Assembly: GCF_963675985.1 (NCBI RefSeq)
Contig: NZ_OY780958.1
Location: forward strand, 2,728,001 to 2,792,000
Direction: 5' to 3'
DNA length: 64,000 nt
DNA from: an uncultured Roseibium sp.
Lineage (GTDB): Bacteria; Pseudomonadota; Alphaproteobacteria; Rhizobiales; Stappiaceae
The notes under the pieces: generated by a model
The model's database searches: none
Told to the model about the DNA's origin: nothing
Seen by the model: the letters and a program-made list of their open reading frames with translations, nothing else
In this document: positions 52,063 to 60,058 of the stretch, piece by piece
How the letters are laid out: each line of letters opens with the position of its first letter
Position numbering within the stretch: the first letter of the stretch is position 1
Position numbers and translations under genes: made by a program

Positions 52063-52665
52063 ATGGCCTACCCAAAGACAATCCTCGTGACAGGCTTCGA
52101 GCCTTTCCCCGGAATGCCGGTCAATCCGACAGCGCTCTTGATGGAGCGCCTGCCGCGCCGGCTGATCCCCGAGGTTCGCGGGATCCGGTTCCGGTTCGAG
52201 ATCCTGCCGACGACCTGGGCCGGACGTTTCGAGGTCACAGACAGGTTACGGACAGAGCTGGCGCCCCACGCCATCGTGCATTTCGGCGTCGACGGCAGCC
52301 GCCGGACCATCAATATCGAAACCCGCGCGGTCAACCGGGCAACACGGGTGAAACCGGATGCTTCCGGCGCTCATGCCGAAACGGCCTTGCTAGAGCCCGG
52401 TGCGGAGAGCGCCAGAACGTCCACCCTGCCCGTCCGTTCCCTGCATCAGGCCGCCGCGCGGTCTGGCCTTCCGGTTGCCCTTTCCCGCGACGCAGGAACC
52501 TACCTGTGCAACGCGACCTTGTGGGACAGCATCGGCAGCGGCATTCCTGCCGTCTTCGTGCATGTCCCGCCTCTGCCGCGCGGGCGTTTCGACAGGCGGC
52601 TGTCGCTGCAACAGATGGAAAGCGCGACCGTGCGCATACTCCAGGAAATCCGGCGCCGCATCTGA
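52063..52665 (+). CDS. Pyroglutamyl-peptidase I (C15) family protein
   Basis: 200 residues. Catalytic triad by pattern: Glu E86 in RRTINIETRAVN (usually ITPERVAxN), Cys C149 in GTYLCNATLW, His H167 in VFVHVPP. The N-terminal ILVTGFEPFPGMPVNPT is typical of C15 peptidases, which remove N-terminal pyroglutamate. Some positions around the Glu and Cys depart from the classical enzyme (CNATLW instead of CNxxFY), so specificity may differ. Cytoplasmic. Only 4 bp after meaB, so cotranscribed with it. Confidence 0.8.
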   Translation: MAYPKTILVTGFEPFPGMPVNPTALLMERLPRRLIPEVRGIRFRFEILPTTWAGRFEVTDRLRTELAPHAIVHFGVDGSRRTINIETRAVNRATRVKPDASGAHAETALLEPGAESARTSTLPVRSLHQAAARSGLPVALSRDAGTYLCNATLWDSIGSGIPAVFVHVPPLPRGRFDRRLSLQQMESATVRILQEIRRRI

Positions 52666-52668
52666 CCC

Positions 52669-52944
52669 TCATTGCCCGGCTTTAAGCGCATCCTGGTGGT
52701 CATACAGGAAATGACGCAGGGCCATGAACAGTTCGGCTGCATGCATCTGATCGCCACGGGCATTCGCCGCACGGATGTCGTCTTCGATCATCGCCCTGAT
52801 CCGCTCGGCACCATGCTTTTGGTGCAGCAGATAGGCGCCCAGCGCCGTCGCGGCGATTTCCGGGATATGTTCGTGCTCGGCAAGGGCCAGGATCTCGTCC
52901 TCCCTGAGATCGCTCAGGCCGATGCAATCCTCTATCGTGATCAT
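52669..52944 (-). CDS. Small conserved hypothetical helical protein
   Basis: 91 residues from MITIEDCIGLSDLREDEILALAEHEHIPEIAATALGAYLL; GGGAGGTGG 3-6 nt upstream fixes this start. All helical and acidic, with Cys6 only. I recognise it as a common Hyphomicrobiales hypothetical without a known function. It converges with the pcp-like gene (3 bp gap) and is divergent from the beta-helix gene. Confidence 0.6.
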   Translation of the reverse strand: MITIEDCIGLSDLREDEILALAEHEHIPEIAATALGAYLLHQKHGAERIRAMIEDDIRAANARGDQMHAAELFMALRHFLYDHQDALKAGQ

Positions 52945-53054
52945 GTTCCACCTCCCTTCCTCCAACGGGAAGAGTACCCGACCCGCGCAAGAAATCATTG
53001 ACCCGCGTCAAGGCCCGTTTTGTCAATCGGCACGGGCCTTGCTCAAGTTGCCCC

Positions 53055-54491
53055 ATGAGCAAACGCATTTCCAAATCCGGGACAAATTTCGTCCGCGTTC
53101 CTGGCATTTCCCGCCTGTTCGCCCCCGGCATGACCCGCCGGGCGTTCCTAGGTGGGACAATAGGGGGGGCAGCGCTGTGCCTTTCCGGCACGGCTGCAAC
53201 GGCCCTTGTCCAGGTTGCCGAACTGCGCGGATCGATCGATGCGACCGATCTGGGCCTTTATCCGAACGCCTCCAGCGACCAGAGCGCCCTGTTTCAGGAC
53301 GCGGTCAACCGGGCCGCGGAAAAGGGCCGTGCCCTGTTTCTGCCGGCCGGCACCTATCCGGTGTCCAACCTGAACTTTCCTTCCGGCACGCTCATCGTCG
53401 GCATTCCCGGCCGGACCCGGCTGATCTATCAGGGCGGCGGCGGACTGCTCGCCACGGCCAAGGGCGTCAACAATGTCGGGCTCAACGGCATCACCTTTGA
53501 CGGCGCCAACCGGTCGATCGGCGACCAGACCGACGGGCTGCTGCATTTTATCGGCGTGCGCCAGCTGACGATGCAGAATTGCGAAGTCACCGGCTCCAGC
53601 CGGACCGGACTGCTGATGGACCGTTGTTCGGGCCGGGTGACCGACTGCCACGTCTCGGGTGCCGCGGAAGCCGGCATCGTCTCCAACGAAGCCGACGGCC
53701 TGGCGCTCACCGGCAATGTGGTTACCGATTGCGCCAACGGCGGCATCTGGGTGCACCGCTGGAGCGAAGGCGAGGACGGCACGCTTGTGTCCGGCAACCG
53801 GGTGGAACGCATCGGTGCCAAACATGGCGGCACCGGCCAGTGGGGCAACGGCATCAACGTGTTTCGCGCCCATGGTGTGGTGATTTCCGGCAACCGCATT
53901 GCCGATTGCGCCTTTTCCGCGATCCGTTCCAACACCGGTTCCAACGTCCAGATCACCGGCAACTCCTGCCTGCGCTCCGGAGAAGTGGCGATCTATTCCG
54001 AATTCGCCTTCCAGGGCGCGGTGATTTCCGACAATCTGATCGACGGGGCGACGACCGGGGTCTCCATCGCGAACTTCATGCAAGGTGGCCGGCTTGCCGT
54101 ATGTTCGGGCAATCTCATTCGCAACCTCACCGAGGTCGGCCCCTATCCGCCGGAGGTTGCCGGCTTCGGCATCGGCATCGCCGCCGAAGCGGACACGACG
54201 ATCACCGGCAACGTGATCGAGGGCGCACCGCGCTTCGGGATGCTGCTCGGCTGGGGCCCGTACATGCGCAACCTGATCGCGTCCCAGAACATGCTGCGCG
54301 ACTGTGGCCAGGGAATTGCCGTGACCGTCGTGGAAGGCGCGGGGTCCGCGGTGATCAGCAACAACATCGTGCAAGGCAGCCGGACAGGTGGGATCAACGG
54401 CTATCGCTGGCTGGACAAGGCGACGGGCGAGCTGAACGGATCGACCGACTGGCCTAACCTGACCATCAGCGGCAATCAGGTCGCGGCGTGA
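53055..54491 (+). CDS. TIGR03808-type Tat-exported parallel beta-helix protein
   Basis: 478 residues from MSKRISKSGTNFVR; a second ATG (MTRRAFLGGTIGGAALCLSG) starts the twin-arginine signal RRAFLG and could be the real start, since no Shine-Dalgarno precedes the first. The mature protein is a string of right-handed beta-helix coils of the pectate-lyase type (ALTGNVVTDCANGGIWVHRW, VVISGNRIADCAFSAIRSN, TTITGNVIEGAPRFGMLLGW). Family TIGR03808 is a rhizobial secreted repetitive protein with no known enzyme function. It is exported folded. Confidence 0.85.
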   Translation: MSKRISKSGTNFVRVPGISRLFAPGMTRRAFLGGTIGGAALCLSGTAATALVQVAELRGSIDATDLGLYPNASSDQSALFQDAVNRAAEKGRALFLPAGTYPVSNLNFPSGTLIVGIPGRTRLIYQGGGGLLATAKGVNNVGLNGITFDGANRSIGDQTDGLLHFIGVRQLTMQNCEVTGSSRTGLLMDRCSGRVTDCHVSGAAEAGIVSNEADGLALTGNVVTDCANGGIWVHRWSEGEDGTLVSGNRVERIGAKHGGTGQWGNGINVFRAHGVVISGNRIADCAFSAIRSNTGSNVQITGNSCLRSGEVAIYSEFAFQGAVISDNLIDGATTGVSIANFMQGGRLAVCSGNLIRNLTEVGPYPPEVAGFGIGIAAEADTTITGNVIEGAPRFGMLLGWGPYMRNLIASQNMLRDCGQGIAVTVVEGAGSAVISNNIVQGSRTGGINGYRWLDKATGELNGSTDWPNLTISGNQVAA

Positions 54492-54616
54492 CCGGCACAT
54501 AACCTGGCCCCAGCCCCCCATGCGCGGTGTTGTCGCGGCATAGGTATCTCAACGTATGTTAGAACACCCGCAGCTGGGGAGCCATACCAAGTGGGACTGG
54601 TATCGGGACGGGTGGA

Positions 54617-55270
54617 ATGAGCGAAAAGCGCTTCAGACATGCAAAGATCCTCGCGGTCAGCGGGGTCTTGCTGGCGATCCCGACCGCGCTGGTGAGCTAT
54701 TCGCCGACCCTTTACCGGATGTTCTGCAATCTGACCGGCTACGGCGGAACCGTTCAGCGCGCGGTCGCCAGAGAGCTGGATGCCCCGATCTCCAATGAGA
54801 AGATCACCGTCTCCTTCGACGCCAATGTCGCCCCTGGCCTGCCGTGGGAATTCCGTCCGGAGCAGCATAAGATCGAAGCCCGGATCGGCGAGCCGACGAA
54901 GGTCTATTATTACGCCAAGAACACCAGCGACGAGACCCTTATCGCGCAGGCGACCTACAACGTCACCCCGTATCAAGCCGCGCCTTATTTCTTCAAGATC
55001 GAGTGTTTCTGCTTCACCCAGGAAAAACTCGGCCCCGGCGAGAGCGCCCGCATGCCCCTCGTCTTCTATGTGGACGAGGAAATGCTGAAGGACGCCGACG
55101 CCAAGAACGCCCATGACATCACGCTGTCCTATACGTTCTTCCGCCAGAAGAACCTGTCGCCGGATGAGGTTGCGGCGGCCCGCGATCTGAAGGCCGGGTC
55201 TGAGGAAAAAGATGAGAAACTAAAGGCCTCTGCCGCGGCACAGTTCGAAAACGACGCCCCCAGACAATGA
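54617..55270 (+). CDS. ctaG: Cytochrome c oxidase assembly protein Cox11/CtaG
   Basis: 217 residues; one membrane helix near the N-terminus (AKILAVSGVLLAIPTALVSYSP), then the periplasmic immunoglobulin-like domain with the copper motif CFCF (C130-C132, IECFCFTQEKLGPGESARMPLVFYVD). It delivers copper to the CuB site of cytochrome oxidase subunit I. Here it is away from the cox operon and overlaps the PCu(A)C-like gene by 4 bp, so copper delivery to oxidase is the shared theme. Confidence 0.92.
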   Translation: MSEKRFRHAKILAVSGVLLAIPTALVSYSPTLYRMFCNLTGYGGTVQRAVARELDAPISNEKITVSFDANVAPGLPWEFRPEQHKIEARIGEPTKVYYYAKNTSDETLIAQATYNVTPYQAAPYFFKIECFCFTQEKLGPGESARMPLVFYVDEEMLKDADAKNAHDITLSYTFFRQKNLSPDEVAAARDLKAGSEEKDEKLKASAAAQFENDAPRQ

Positions 55271-55752
55271 AACGGATTTCGATGATGCGACTTCTCCCCA
55301 AATCCCGCGCTCCGCTTCTTGTTGCGGCCGCACTTCTTGCCTTCGCTTTCGGGCACATGCCTGACGGCGCGAGGGCGCACAGCTACAAAATGCACGACAT
55401 TATGGTCGGCCATGTCTGGGCGCCGCCGCCCGCCGACGGAGAAGACGGAGTTGCCGTCTACGGCCCGATCCTCAACACCGGTCACGACGCCATTCAGCTC
55501 GTGGGAGCATCGAGCCCGATCGCCGACAAGACCCGGTTCCGGATTTCCAAGGACGGCACGGAGAGCTGGCCGGAAAGCATCCAGTTACGCCCGAACAAGC
55601 CGTTCGGCATGGCCAAGTGGCGTACGCACATCTGGCTGTCGGGTCTGAAAAAGACTGTAACGGAAGGCGATCAGTTCGAGGTCGTTCTCGATTTCGGCAA
55701 CGCCGGCAAGCTGCCGGTCGAAGTCGTCGTCGAACAAAGCGCCAATCACTGA
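55267..55752 (+). CDS. Variant PCu(A)C-family periplasmic copper-chaperone-like protein
   Basis: 161 residues with a signal peptide ending near ARAHSYKMHD. The domain follows the PCu(A)C pattern (GHVWAPPP, then VYGPILNTGHDAIQLVGASSPIAD), but ligands are altered: the Met after Tyr is Gly (VYGP), the His-containing loop reads TRFRISKDG, and the last motif is THIWLSGLKK where HxM is expected. Only one of the usual His remains there. It could still bind copper through the N-terminal His/Met (AHSYKMHDIM). Coupled to ctaG by a 4-bp overlap. Confidence 0.72.
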   Translation: MKRISMMRLLPKSRAPLLVAAALLAFAFGHMPDGARAHSYKMHDIMVGHVWAPPPADGEDGVAVYGPILNTGHDAIQLVGASSPIADKTRFRISKDGTESWPESIQLRPNKPFGMAKWRTHIWLSGLKKTVTEGDQFEVVLDFGNAGKLPVEVVVEQSANH

Positions 55753-55876
55753 CCGGCCCTGCGCTGCCGGAACAGGATATCTGCCAGAACACATCCGCCT
55801 TTCGATGGATCGAATGTGAAGAGACACATCGGGAAGGTGCGTCTGCGCGACAGGTTGTGTCGAGGTTTGGCGTGAA

Positions 55877-55924
55877 TGCATCGGATGCTTTGACGCCATC
55901 CTGGCCGACAAAGCATCCGATGCA
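55877..55924. repeat. Perfect 16-bp inverted repeat
   Basis: TGCATCGGATGCTTTG pairs with CAAAGCATCCGATGCA around a 16-nt loop. Each arm also contains a near-palindrome GCATC-GATGC. Shares GCATCGG and GATGCTTT with the element after the dehalogenase gene at 31030. Confidence 0.75.
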
Positions 55925-55946
55925 AGTTGGATCATTGAAGAGATGA

Positions 55947-55963
55947 CTGGGCGTGGCGCCCAG
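55947..55963. repeat. Hairpin CTGGGCG-TGG-CGCCCAG
   Basis: Perfect 7-bp stem, flanked by GATGA and ATCATC that prolong the pairing. Part of the repeat cluster. Confidence 0.6.
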
Positions 55964-56015
55964 ATCATCATTTCACAAACGTCGCCATCGACGACCACGG
56001 ACTCTCAACCAGCCC

Positions 56016-56057
56016 TAGACCATGTCGCGTTCATTCGAATTCACGTGACATGGTCTA
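56016..56057. repeat. Inverted repeat TAGACCATGTC / GACATGGTCTA
   Basis: Perfect 11-bp arms around a 20-nt loop that itself contains the palindrome ATTCGAAT. Typical rhizobial intergenic palindrome. Confidence 0.75.
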
Positions 56058-56069
56058 TCCGTTTCTGAC

Positions 56070-56115
56070 GCACGTCTTGTTGCGAAAAACCGGTATCCAC
56101 TTTTTCGCGACGTGC
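56070..56115. repeat. Long hairpin ending next to the DDAH stop codon
   Basis: GCACGTC pairs with GACGTGC, and GCGAAAAA with TTTTTCGC, around CCGGTATCCAC; TTGTT is bulged. The words CCGGTATCCACTTTTTCGC are characteristic of a widespread Hyphomicrobiales repeat. It ends one base before the TAA of the DDAH gene. Confidence 0.75.
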
Positions 56116-56116
56116 T

Positions 56117-56917
56117 TTACGTGCTTGAGAACCGCAGCGACAGGCAGGACAGGCCGCCGTCCACCTTGCGCGCTTCGTGGGTCGGCACGACAACCGCCCT
56201 GAACCCGCCGGCTTCGATGGCTGCCTGCGTTTTGGGATAGCCTTCGGGCACGAGAACCACGTCGTTCACGCGGATGACGTTGGCCGCGTAATTCTCACCG
56301 TCCGGCACGGCAATCGTTCTCCGGCCGCCGAAAAAGCCACTGTCGATCATCACCTTCGTGGCGAGGATCACGCCCTCCCCGAGGGTGGAACAAGCAGTCT
56401 TGAAGTGCAGAACGCCCTCCGGCGTTTCGGCGACGCGGGCGTTGTAGCCCCAGTCCCCCAGCAGCGCGGCAAAGGCATTGGCCCCTTCCCGGTCCGTGCG
56501 GGCGGAGAGACCGATGAGGATTTCGTCGTCGAGCGTCAGCACATCGCCGCCGTCCACGTGACCGCTGCCGGGGATTTCGACAACCCGGTCGAAGCGATTT
56601 TCCAGCGCCGCGCGGATTTCGCCCGCCTCGCCCTTCCGGCTTTCCGCGCCGGGCCTGAGCAGGATCGCGCCTTCCGGCAGGCAAAAGGCCGGATCCTCAA
56701 CGAAACAGCTGTCCGGGTAGGCCTCGAGAGGCGACAGGACGTCCACCGTCAGGCCGGCCGCTTCAAGCGCCTGCACATAGGCCGCATGTTCGGCCCGAAA
56801 CGCCGCACCGGAGGGGTCTCCGGTATCGACCGCGCGCAAACCGCTCGCCACGCTGTCGGCGGGCGTGCGGGTGATGGCATGGGTGAAACGCCAGGACAGG
56901 CCTTCGCGATGAGGCAT
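56117..56917 (-). CDS. Dimethylarginine dimethylaminohydrolase (DDAH)-like protein
   Basis: 266 residues from the ATG at 56917, with AGGGA 8 nt upstream; a GTG one codon earlier is possible. Guanidino-group hydrolase fold: GHVDGGDVLTLDD, catalytic His in GVLHFKTACS and catalytic Cys C259 near the C-terminus (GGLSCLSLRF). DDAH releases dimethylamine from N-methylated arginines, giving citrulline. Third gene of a leftward operon after an aminotransferase and an asparaginase, which fits amino-acid nitrogen recovery. Ends beside a repeat cluster. Confidence 0.85.
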   Translation of the reverse strand: MPHREGLSWRFTHAITRTPADSVASGLRAVDTGDPSGAAFRAEHAAYVQALEAAGLTVDVLSPLEAYPDSCFVEDPAFCLPEGAILLRPGAESRKGEAGEIRAALENRFDRVVEIPGSGHVDGGDVLTLDDEILIGLSARTDREGANAFAALLGDWGYNARVAETPEGVLHFKTACSTLGEGVILATKVMIDSGFFGGRRTIAVPDGENYAANVIRVNDVVLVPEGYPKTQAAIEAGGFRAVVVPTHEARKVDGGLSCLSLRFSST

Positions 56918-56948
56918 CACAGGTCCCTTATGTCTGGAGGGCAGGACT

Positions 56949-57977
56949 TCAGGAGAGTGCGGATTTCAGGCTTGCCAGGAAATCCTTGCCCGGACGAATT
57001 TCGCCGGTCTGGACCTCGCGGCGGGTCAGGACCGGCGGATTTGCCAACCGGTCGAGGGTTTTGGCTTCGTCCTCGTTCATGTCCAGCATGACTTCCAGAA
57101 CGGCCGCCATCATGACCTCCGATGCGCGGGTGGCCCCATCGTCGCATTTGAGCGCGATGCCGAGGCCGAGTTCGGGAACGGCCCCGCAGAACACGCCTTC
57201 CGCGCCGGTCTTGACGAAGACACGCCCTTTGAAGGCCGCCATCACGTCGGTGCAGAACCGGTCGGTGCCGGCCACCATGAAGGGCTCGTTGACACAGGCC
57301 TCATATAGCCGTTCCGCCGCCTTCGCGCGTTCCGGGTCCAGTCCCTCGCCAGTGCCGAAACAGGCAAAGGCGCGGGCAAAGCTCTCCAGCGGCGTGGCGT
57401 AGGTCGGGATCGAACAGCCGTCGGTGCCGCAAATGTCCGGCGTCAGCGTATCGCCGGTCAGTTGTTCCAGCACCGCCTTGATTTCCTGCTGTATCGGATG
57501 ATCGGGTAACACGTAGCCCCGGGTCGGTACGCCCATGACCCTGGCCAGCCCGAGAAAACCGGCATGCTTGCCCGAGCAGTTGTTGTGCAGGGGGCACGGG
57601 GCTTCGTCGGCGCGGATCAGGTCGGCAATGTCCTCCATGCGCCGGGGCCAGTGGGAGCCGCATTCCAGATCGTCTTCGGACAGCCCCGCCTTGATCAGCA
57701 TCACCCGCGCGGCGTTGACATGCACCGCCTCGCCGGAGTGGGACGCACAAGCAAGGGCCAGTTCCGCATCGTCAAAGTCGAGCGCGTCGGCCGCTCCCGA
57801 TTCCACCAGCGGCAAGGCCTGAAACGCCTTGATAGCGGAGCGCGGAAACACCCGTTCGCTCGTATTTCCGATGGAACAGACAAGCCTGCCCGTCGTGTCG
57901 GCCACGGCGACGGCGCCCCGATGAAAGCTTTCGACCAGCGTTCCGCGCGTGACTTCAACGGCGACGGGATTGGTCAT
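56949..57977 (-). CDS. L-asparaginase II family (rhizobial type)
   Basis: 342 residues; GGAGTTTA upstream fixes the ATG. It hydrolyses asparagine to aspartate and ammonia. Motifs of the ReAV/class 3 type: FPRSAIKAFQ, CASHSGEAVHVNAA, HNNCSGKHAG and CGTDGCSIPTYATP. These differ from the classical bacterial type I/II threonine enzymes. Cytoplasmic. 11 bp after the aminotransferase gene and 31 bp before the DDAH gene. Confidence 0.9.
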   Translation of the reverse strand: MTNPVAVEVTRGTLVESFHRGAVAVADTTGRLVCSIGNTSERVFPRSAIKAFQALPLVESGAADALDFDDAELALACASHSGEAVHVNAARVMLIKAGLSEDDLECGSHWPRRMEDIADLIRADEAPCPLHNNCSGKHAGFLGLARVMGVPTRGYVLPDHPIQQEIKAVLEQLTGDTLTPDICGTDGCSIPTYATPLESFARAFACFGTGEGLDPERAKAAERLYEACVNEPFMVAGTDRFCTDVMAAFKGRVFVKTGAEGVFCGAVPELGLGIALKCDDGATRASEVMMAAVLEVMLDMNEDEAKTLDRLANPPVLTRREVQTGEIRPGKDFLASLKSALS

Positions 57978-57988
57978 GCAATAAACTC

Positions 57989-59173
57989 CTAATTACCAAC
58001 GGCACCGGCAGCAGCCGGGGTCATCCAGGCGGACAGGCGCGCAAGGGCCTCTTCGATCACATTGTCCTGCTTGCAGAAGCAGAAGCGGATGAAGTTCCCC
58101 GGCGCCTCGTCCCCATAGAAGGCGGAAACCGGCACCACGGCAACCCCGGCCTCCGCCACCATCTTCTGACAGACCTCAACGTCATTGTCGCCAAGGCCGA
58201 GACCGGAAATATCGCAGGTGAGGAAATAGGTCGCCGCACAGGGAAGCACGCCGAAACCGAGCCTTTCGAGGCCCGCCGCCATGAGATCGCGCTTGGCCTG
58301 AAGCTCGGCCGACAGGCCGTCATAGTAGCTCTCGTCCTTGGCCAGACCGTAGGCCACGGCCTTCTGCAGATTCGGCGGGGTGGTGAAGGTCACATACTGG
58401 TGCGCCTTGGCGATCGGGTCGATCAGCGCCTGCGCGCCGGTAATGTAACCGACCTTCCATCCGGTCAGGGAGAAGGTCTTGCCCGCGGAACCGATGCGCA
58501 CGCAGCGGTCCGCCATGCCGTCGAAGGTCATCAGCGGGCGGTGGGCAATGCCGTCGAAAAGCAGATGTTCGTAGACCTCGTCGCAGATGGCAAAAACGTC
58601 GTGGCGGACGCACAGGTCGGCGATCGCCTGCAGTTCGGCATCGGAAAAGACCTTCGCAGTCGGGTTCATGGGGTTGTTGATCAGGATCGCCTTGGTCTGG
58701 TCGCTGAATGCGTGCTCCAGCGCATCCAGATCGAGCGCCCACTCCGGGGGAGTGACGCGCAAGCGCACCGGAATGCCGCCGGCCCGCTTCACCATAGGCA
58801 GATAGCAGTCATAGAGCGGCTCGATCAGGATCACCTCGTCGCCGGGCTCGATCAGTGCCACCAGACAGTCGGCGAGCGCTTCGGTGGCGCCAGAAGTGAC
58901 GATCACCTGGTTCTGCCAGTCGATATCGAGACCGTAAAAGCGCTTGTTGGCAGCGGCCACCGCCTGGCGCAATTCCGGCAGGCCCAGCATCGGCGGATAC
59001 TGGTTCGGGCCGGCAATCAGCGCATCGGCCGCGGCCTGACGGATATCGAGCGGACCGTCCACGTCCGGAAAGCCCTGGCCCAGATTGACCGCCTTGTGCG
59101 TCATGGCGAGCCGCGACATGGTTTCGAAGATGGTCGTTTCCAGACCGGTGAAGACGGGATTTGTCGCTTTCAT
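57989..59173 (-). CDS. PLP-dependent class I aminotransferase
   Basis: 394 residues; GGGAGG before the ATG fixes the start. Fold type I enzyme with PLP Lys at 232 in SAGKTFSLTGWKVGY, the NPMNPTAKVF loop, and Arg near the end. N-terminus NLGQGFPDVDGP and FGPNQYPPMLG-like stretch (GPNQYPPMLGLPELR) are typical of kynurenine/methionine aminotransferase (YbdL-like) proteins. Transaminates methionine, aromatic or similar amino acids. First gene of the operon; a GCGCCGG-TTTT-CCGGCGC hairpin lies in its leader. Confidence 0.9.
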   Translation of the reverse strand: MKATNPVFTGLETTIFETMSRLAMTHKAVNLGQGFPDVDGPLDIRQAAADALIAGPNQYPPMLGLPELRQAVAAANKRFYGLDIDWQNQVIVTSGATEALADCLVALIEPGDEVILIEPLYDCYLPMVKRAGGIPVRLRVTPPEWALDLDALEHAFSDQTKAILINNPMNPTAKVFSDAELQAIADLCVRHDVFAICDEVYEHLLFDGIAHRPLMTFDGMADRCVRIGSAGKTFSLTGWKVGYITGAQALIDPIAKAHQYVTFTTPPNLQKAVAYGLAKDESYYDGLSAELQAKRDLMAAGLERLGFGVLPCAATYFLTCDISGLGLGDNDVEVCQKMVAEAGVAVVPVSAFYGDEAPGNFIRFCFCKQDNVIEEALARLSAWMTPAAAGAVGN

Positions 59174-59544
59174 GAAGGCCTCCCTGGACCACCCGAATTC
59201 TTATTTAGCTCATCGGCTTTTAGCGCCGGTTTTCCGGCGCGTCGAGAGGTGTTTGTGCAGGTTTTCATACAGACCTGCCGTAGAGGCAAAACCCTTAACA
59301 GCATTGCGAGCTTTCCGCCCCCGGACAATGGCTGTCCGACGCGGCCAAAGCGCATTGCTTTACGCTGTAGTCTGGCCGAATACGCGAACACCTGAGTGGT
59401 CTGCTGAAAAACAACCCCGACATCGCCGTTTCCCGCAAAAGCCATAAGCGTGACCGCCATCACATTACGCAGGGGAATTCCCGTGTAGCTTTTCCTCATC
59501 GGCGGCGGAATGAACCGACCCGCCGGAAAGCAGAGGGAAAGACA
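59174..59544. other. Promoter region between divergent aminotransferase and glycine-rich gene
   Basis: 371 bp. A perfect 7-bp hairpin GCGCCGG-TTTT-CCGGCGC lies at 59223-59240, in the leader of the aminotransferase operon, where it might attenuate or stabilise the transcript. No gene supported. Confidence 0.45.
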
Positions 59545-59841
59545 ATGTTCAAGAAAATCGCAGTGACCACCATGGCCATCGCCGTCATCGCCACATCCGC
59601 AATGACCGTCACGACCCAGACCGCAGATGCAAAGAACGGCCGCAAGGGCGCCTTCGCCGCCGGTGCGGTCATCGGACTGGCTACCGGAGCCATCATCGGT
59701 TCGCAGTACAACTCCGGCTATGGCTACGGATATCGGCCGGCGCCCCGCCCGCACCGCTGTCATCGCAAAGCCGTTCGCCGCTGGGATCCTTACTACGGCC
59801 ATTACGTTGTCGTCGGCTACCGCAAAGTCTGCCGCTACTGA
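59545..59841 (+). CDS. Small secreted glycine- and tyrosine-rich protein
   Basis: 98 residues with a Sec signal peptide (MFKKIAVTTMAIAVIATSAM, cleaved near TADAK). The mature part has a glycine-zipper-like hydrophobic segment (GAFAAGAVIGLATGAIIGS), then a Tyr/Gly-rich stretch and a basic Cys-containing end (HRCHRKAVRRWDPYYGHYVVVGYRKVCRY). Similar small envelope proteins (BA14K/lectin-like, glycine-zipper) are common in Hyphomicrobiales; exact family not certain. A good terminator follows. Confidence 0.65.
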   Translation: MFKKIAVTTMAIAVIATSAMTVTTQTADAKNGRKGAFAAGAVIGLATGAIIGSQYNSGYGYGYRPAPRPHRCHRKAVRRWDPYYGHYVVVGYRKVCRY

Positions 59842-59870
59842 GCCGGCGGGACCCTGATCACCTGACTGCG

Positions 59871-59899
59871 AAAGACCTCCGGACAAGCCGGAGGTCTTT
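59871..59899 (+). terminator. Terminator after the glycine-rich gene
   Basis: AAAGACCTCCGG pairs perfectly with CCGGAGGTCTTT around ACAAG, ending in TTT. Confidence 0.75.
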
Positions 59900-59978
59900 G
59901 CACGTGTTGCAGCACCCGTTTTCCTTTCCCCTTGGACACAATTCTGTTTTGGATGGCTGCTTTCGTTGCGTAAACTAC

Positions 59979-60026
59979 AAGAGCGAGCCGCCGTTAAATT
60001 GAATCATTTGATGGCGGCTCGCTCTT
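59979..60026. promoter_or_regulatory. Perfect 14-bp hairpin in the leader of the SPFH gene
   Basis: AAGAGCGAGCCGCC (59979-59992) pairs with GGCGGCTCGCTCTT (60013-60026) around a 20-nt A+T-rich loop. It ends 32 bp before the ATG of the SPFH gene. There is no T-run, so it is not a standard terminator; it could be a 5' UTR stability or regulatory element, or a repeat. Confidence 0.55.
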
Positions 60027-60058
60027 AAGGCCTCAGACAGACGATTTGGAGAATTTCC

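Larger units (their letters stand above)
55753..56116. other. Repeat-rich intergenic region, no gene
   Basis: 364 bp between convergent copper and DDAH genes, filled with at least four strong inverted repeats listed separately. This is the kind of intergenic mosaic element common in Hyphomicrobiales. Confidence 0.6.
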
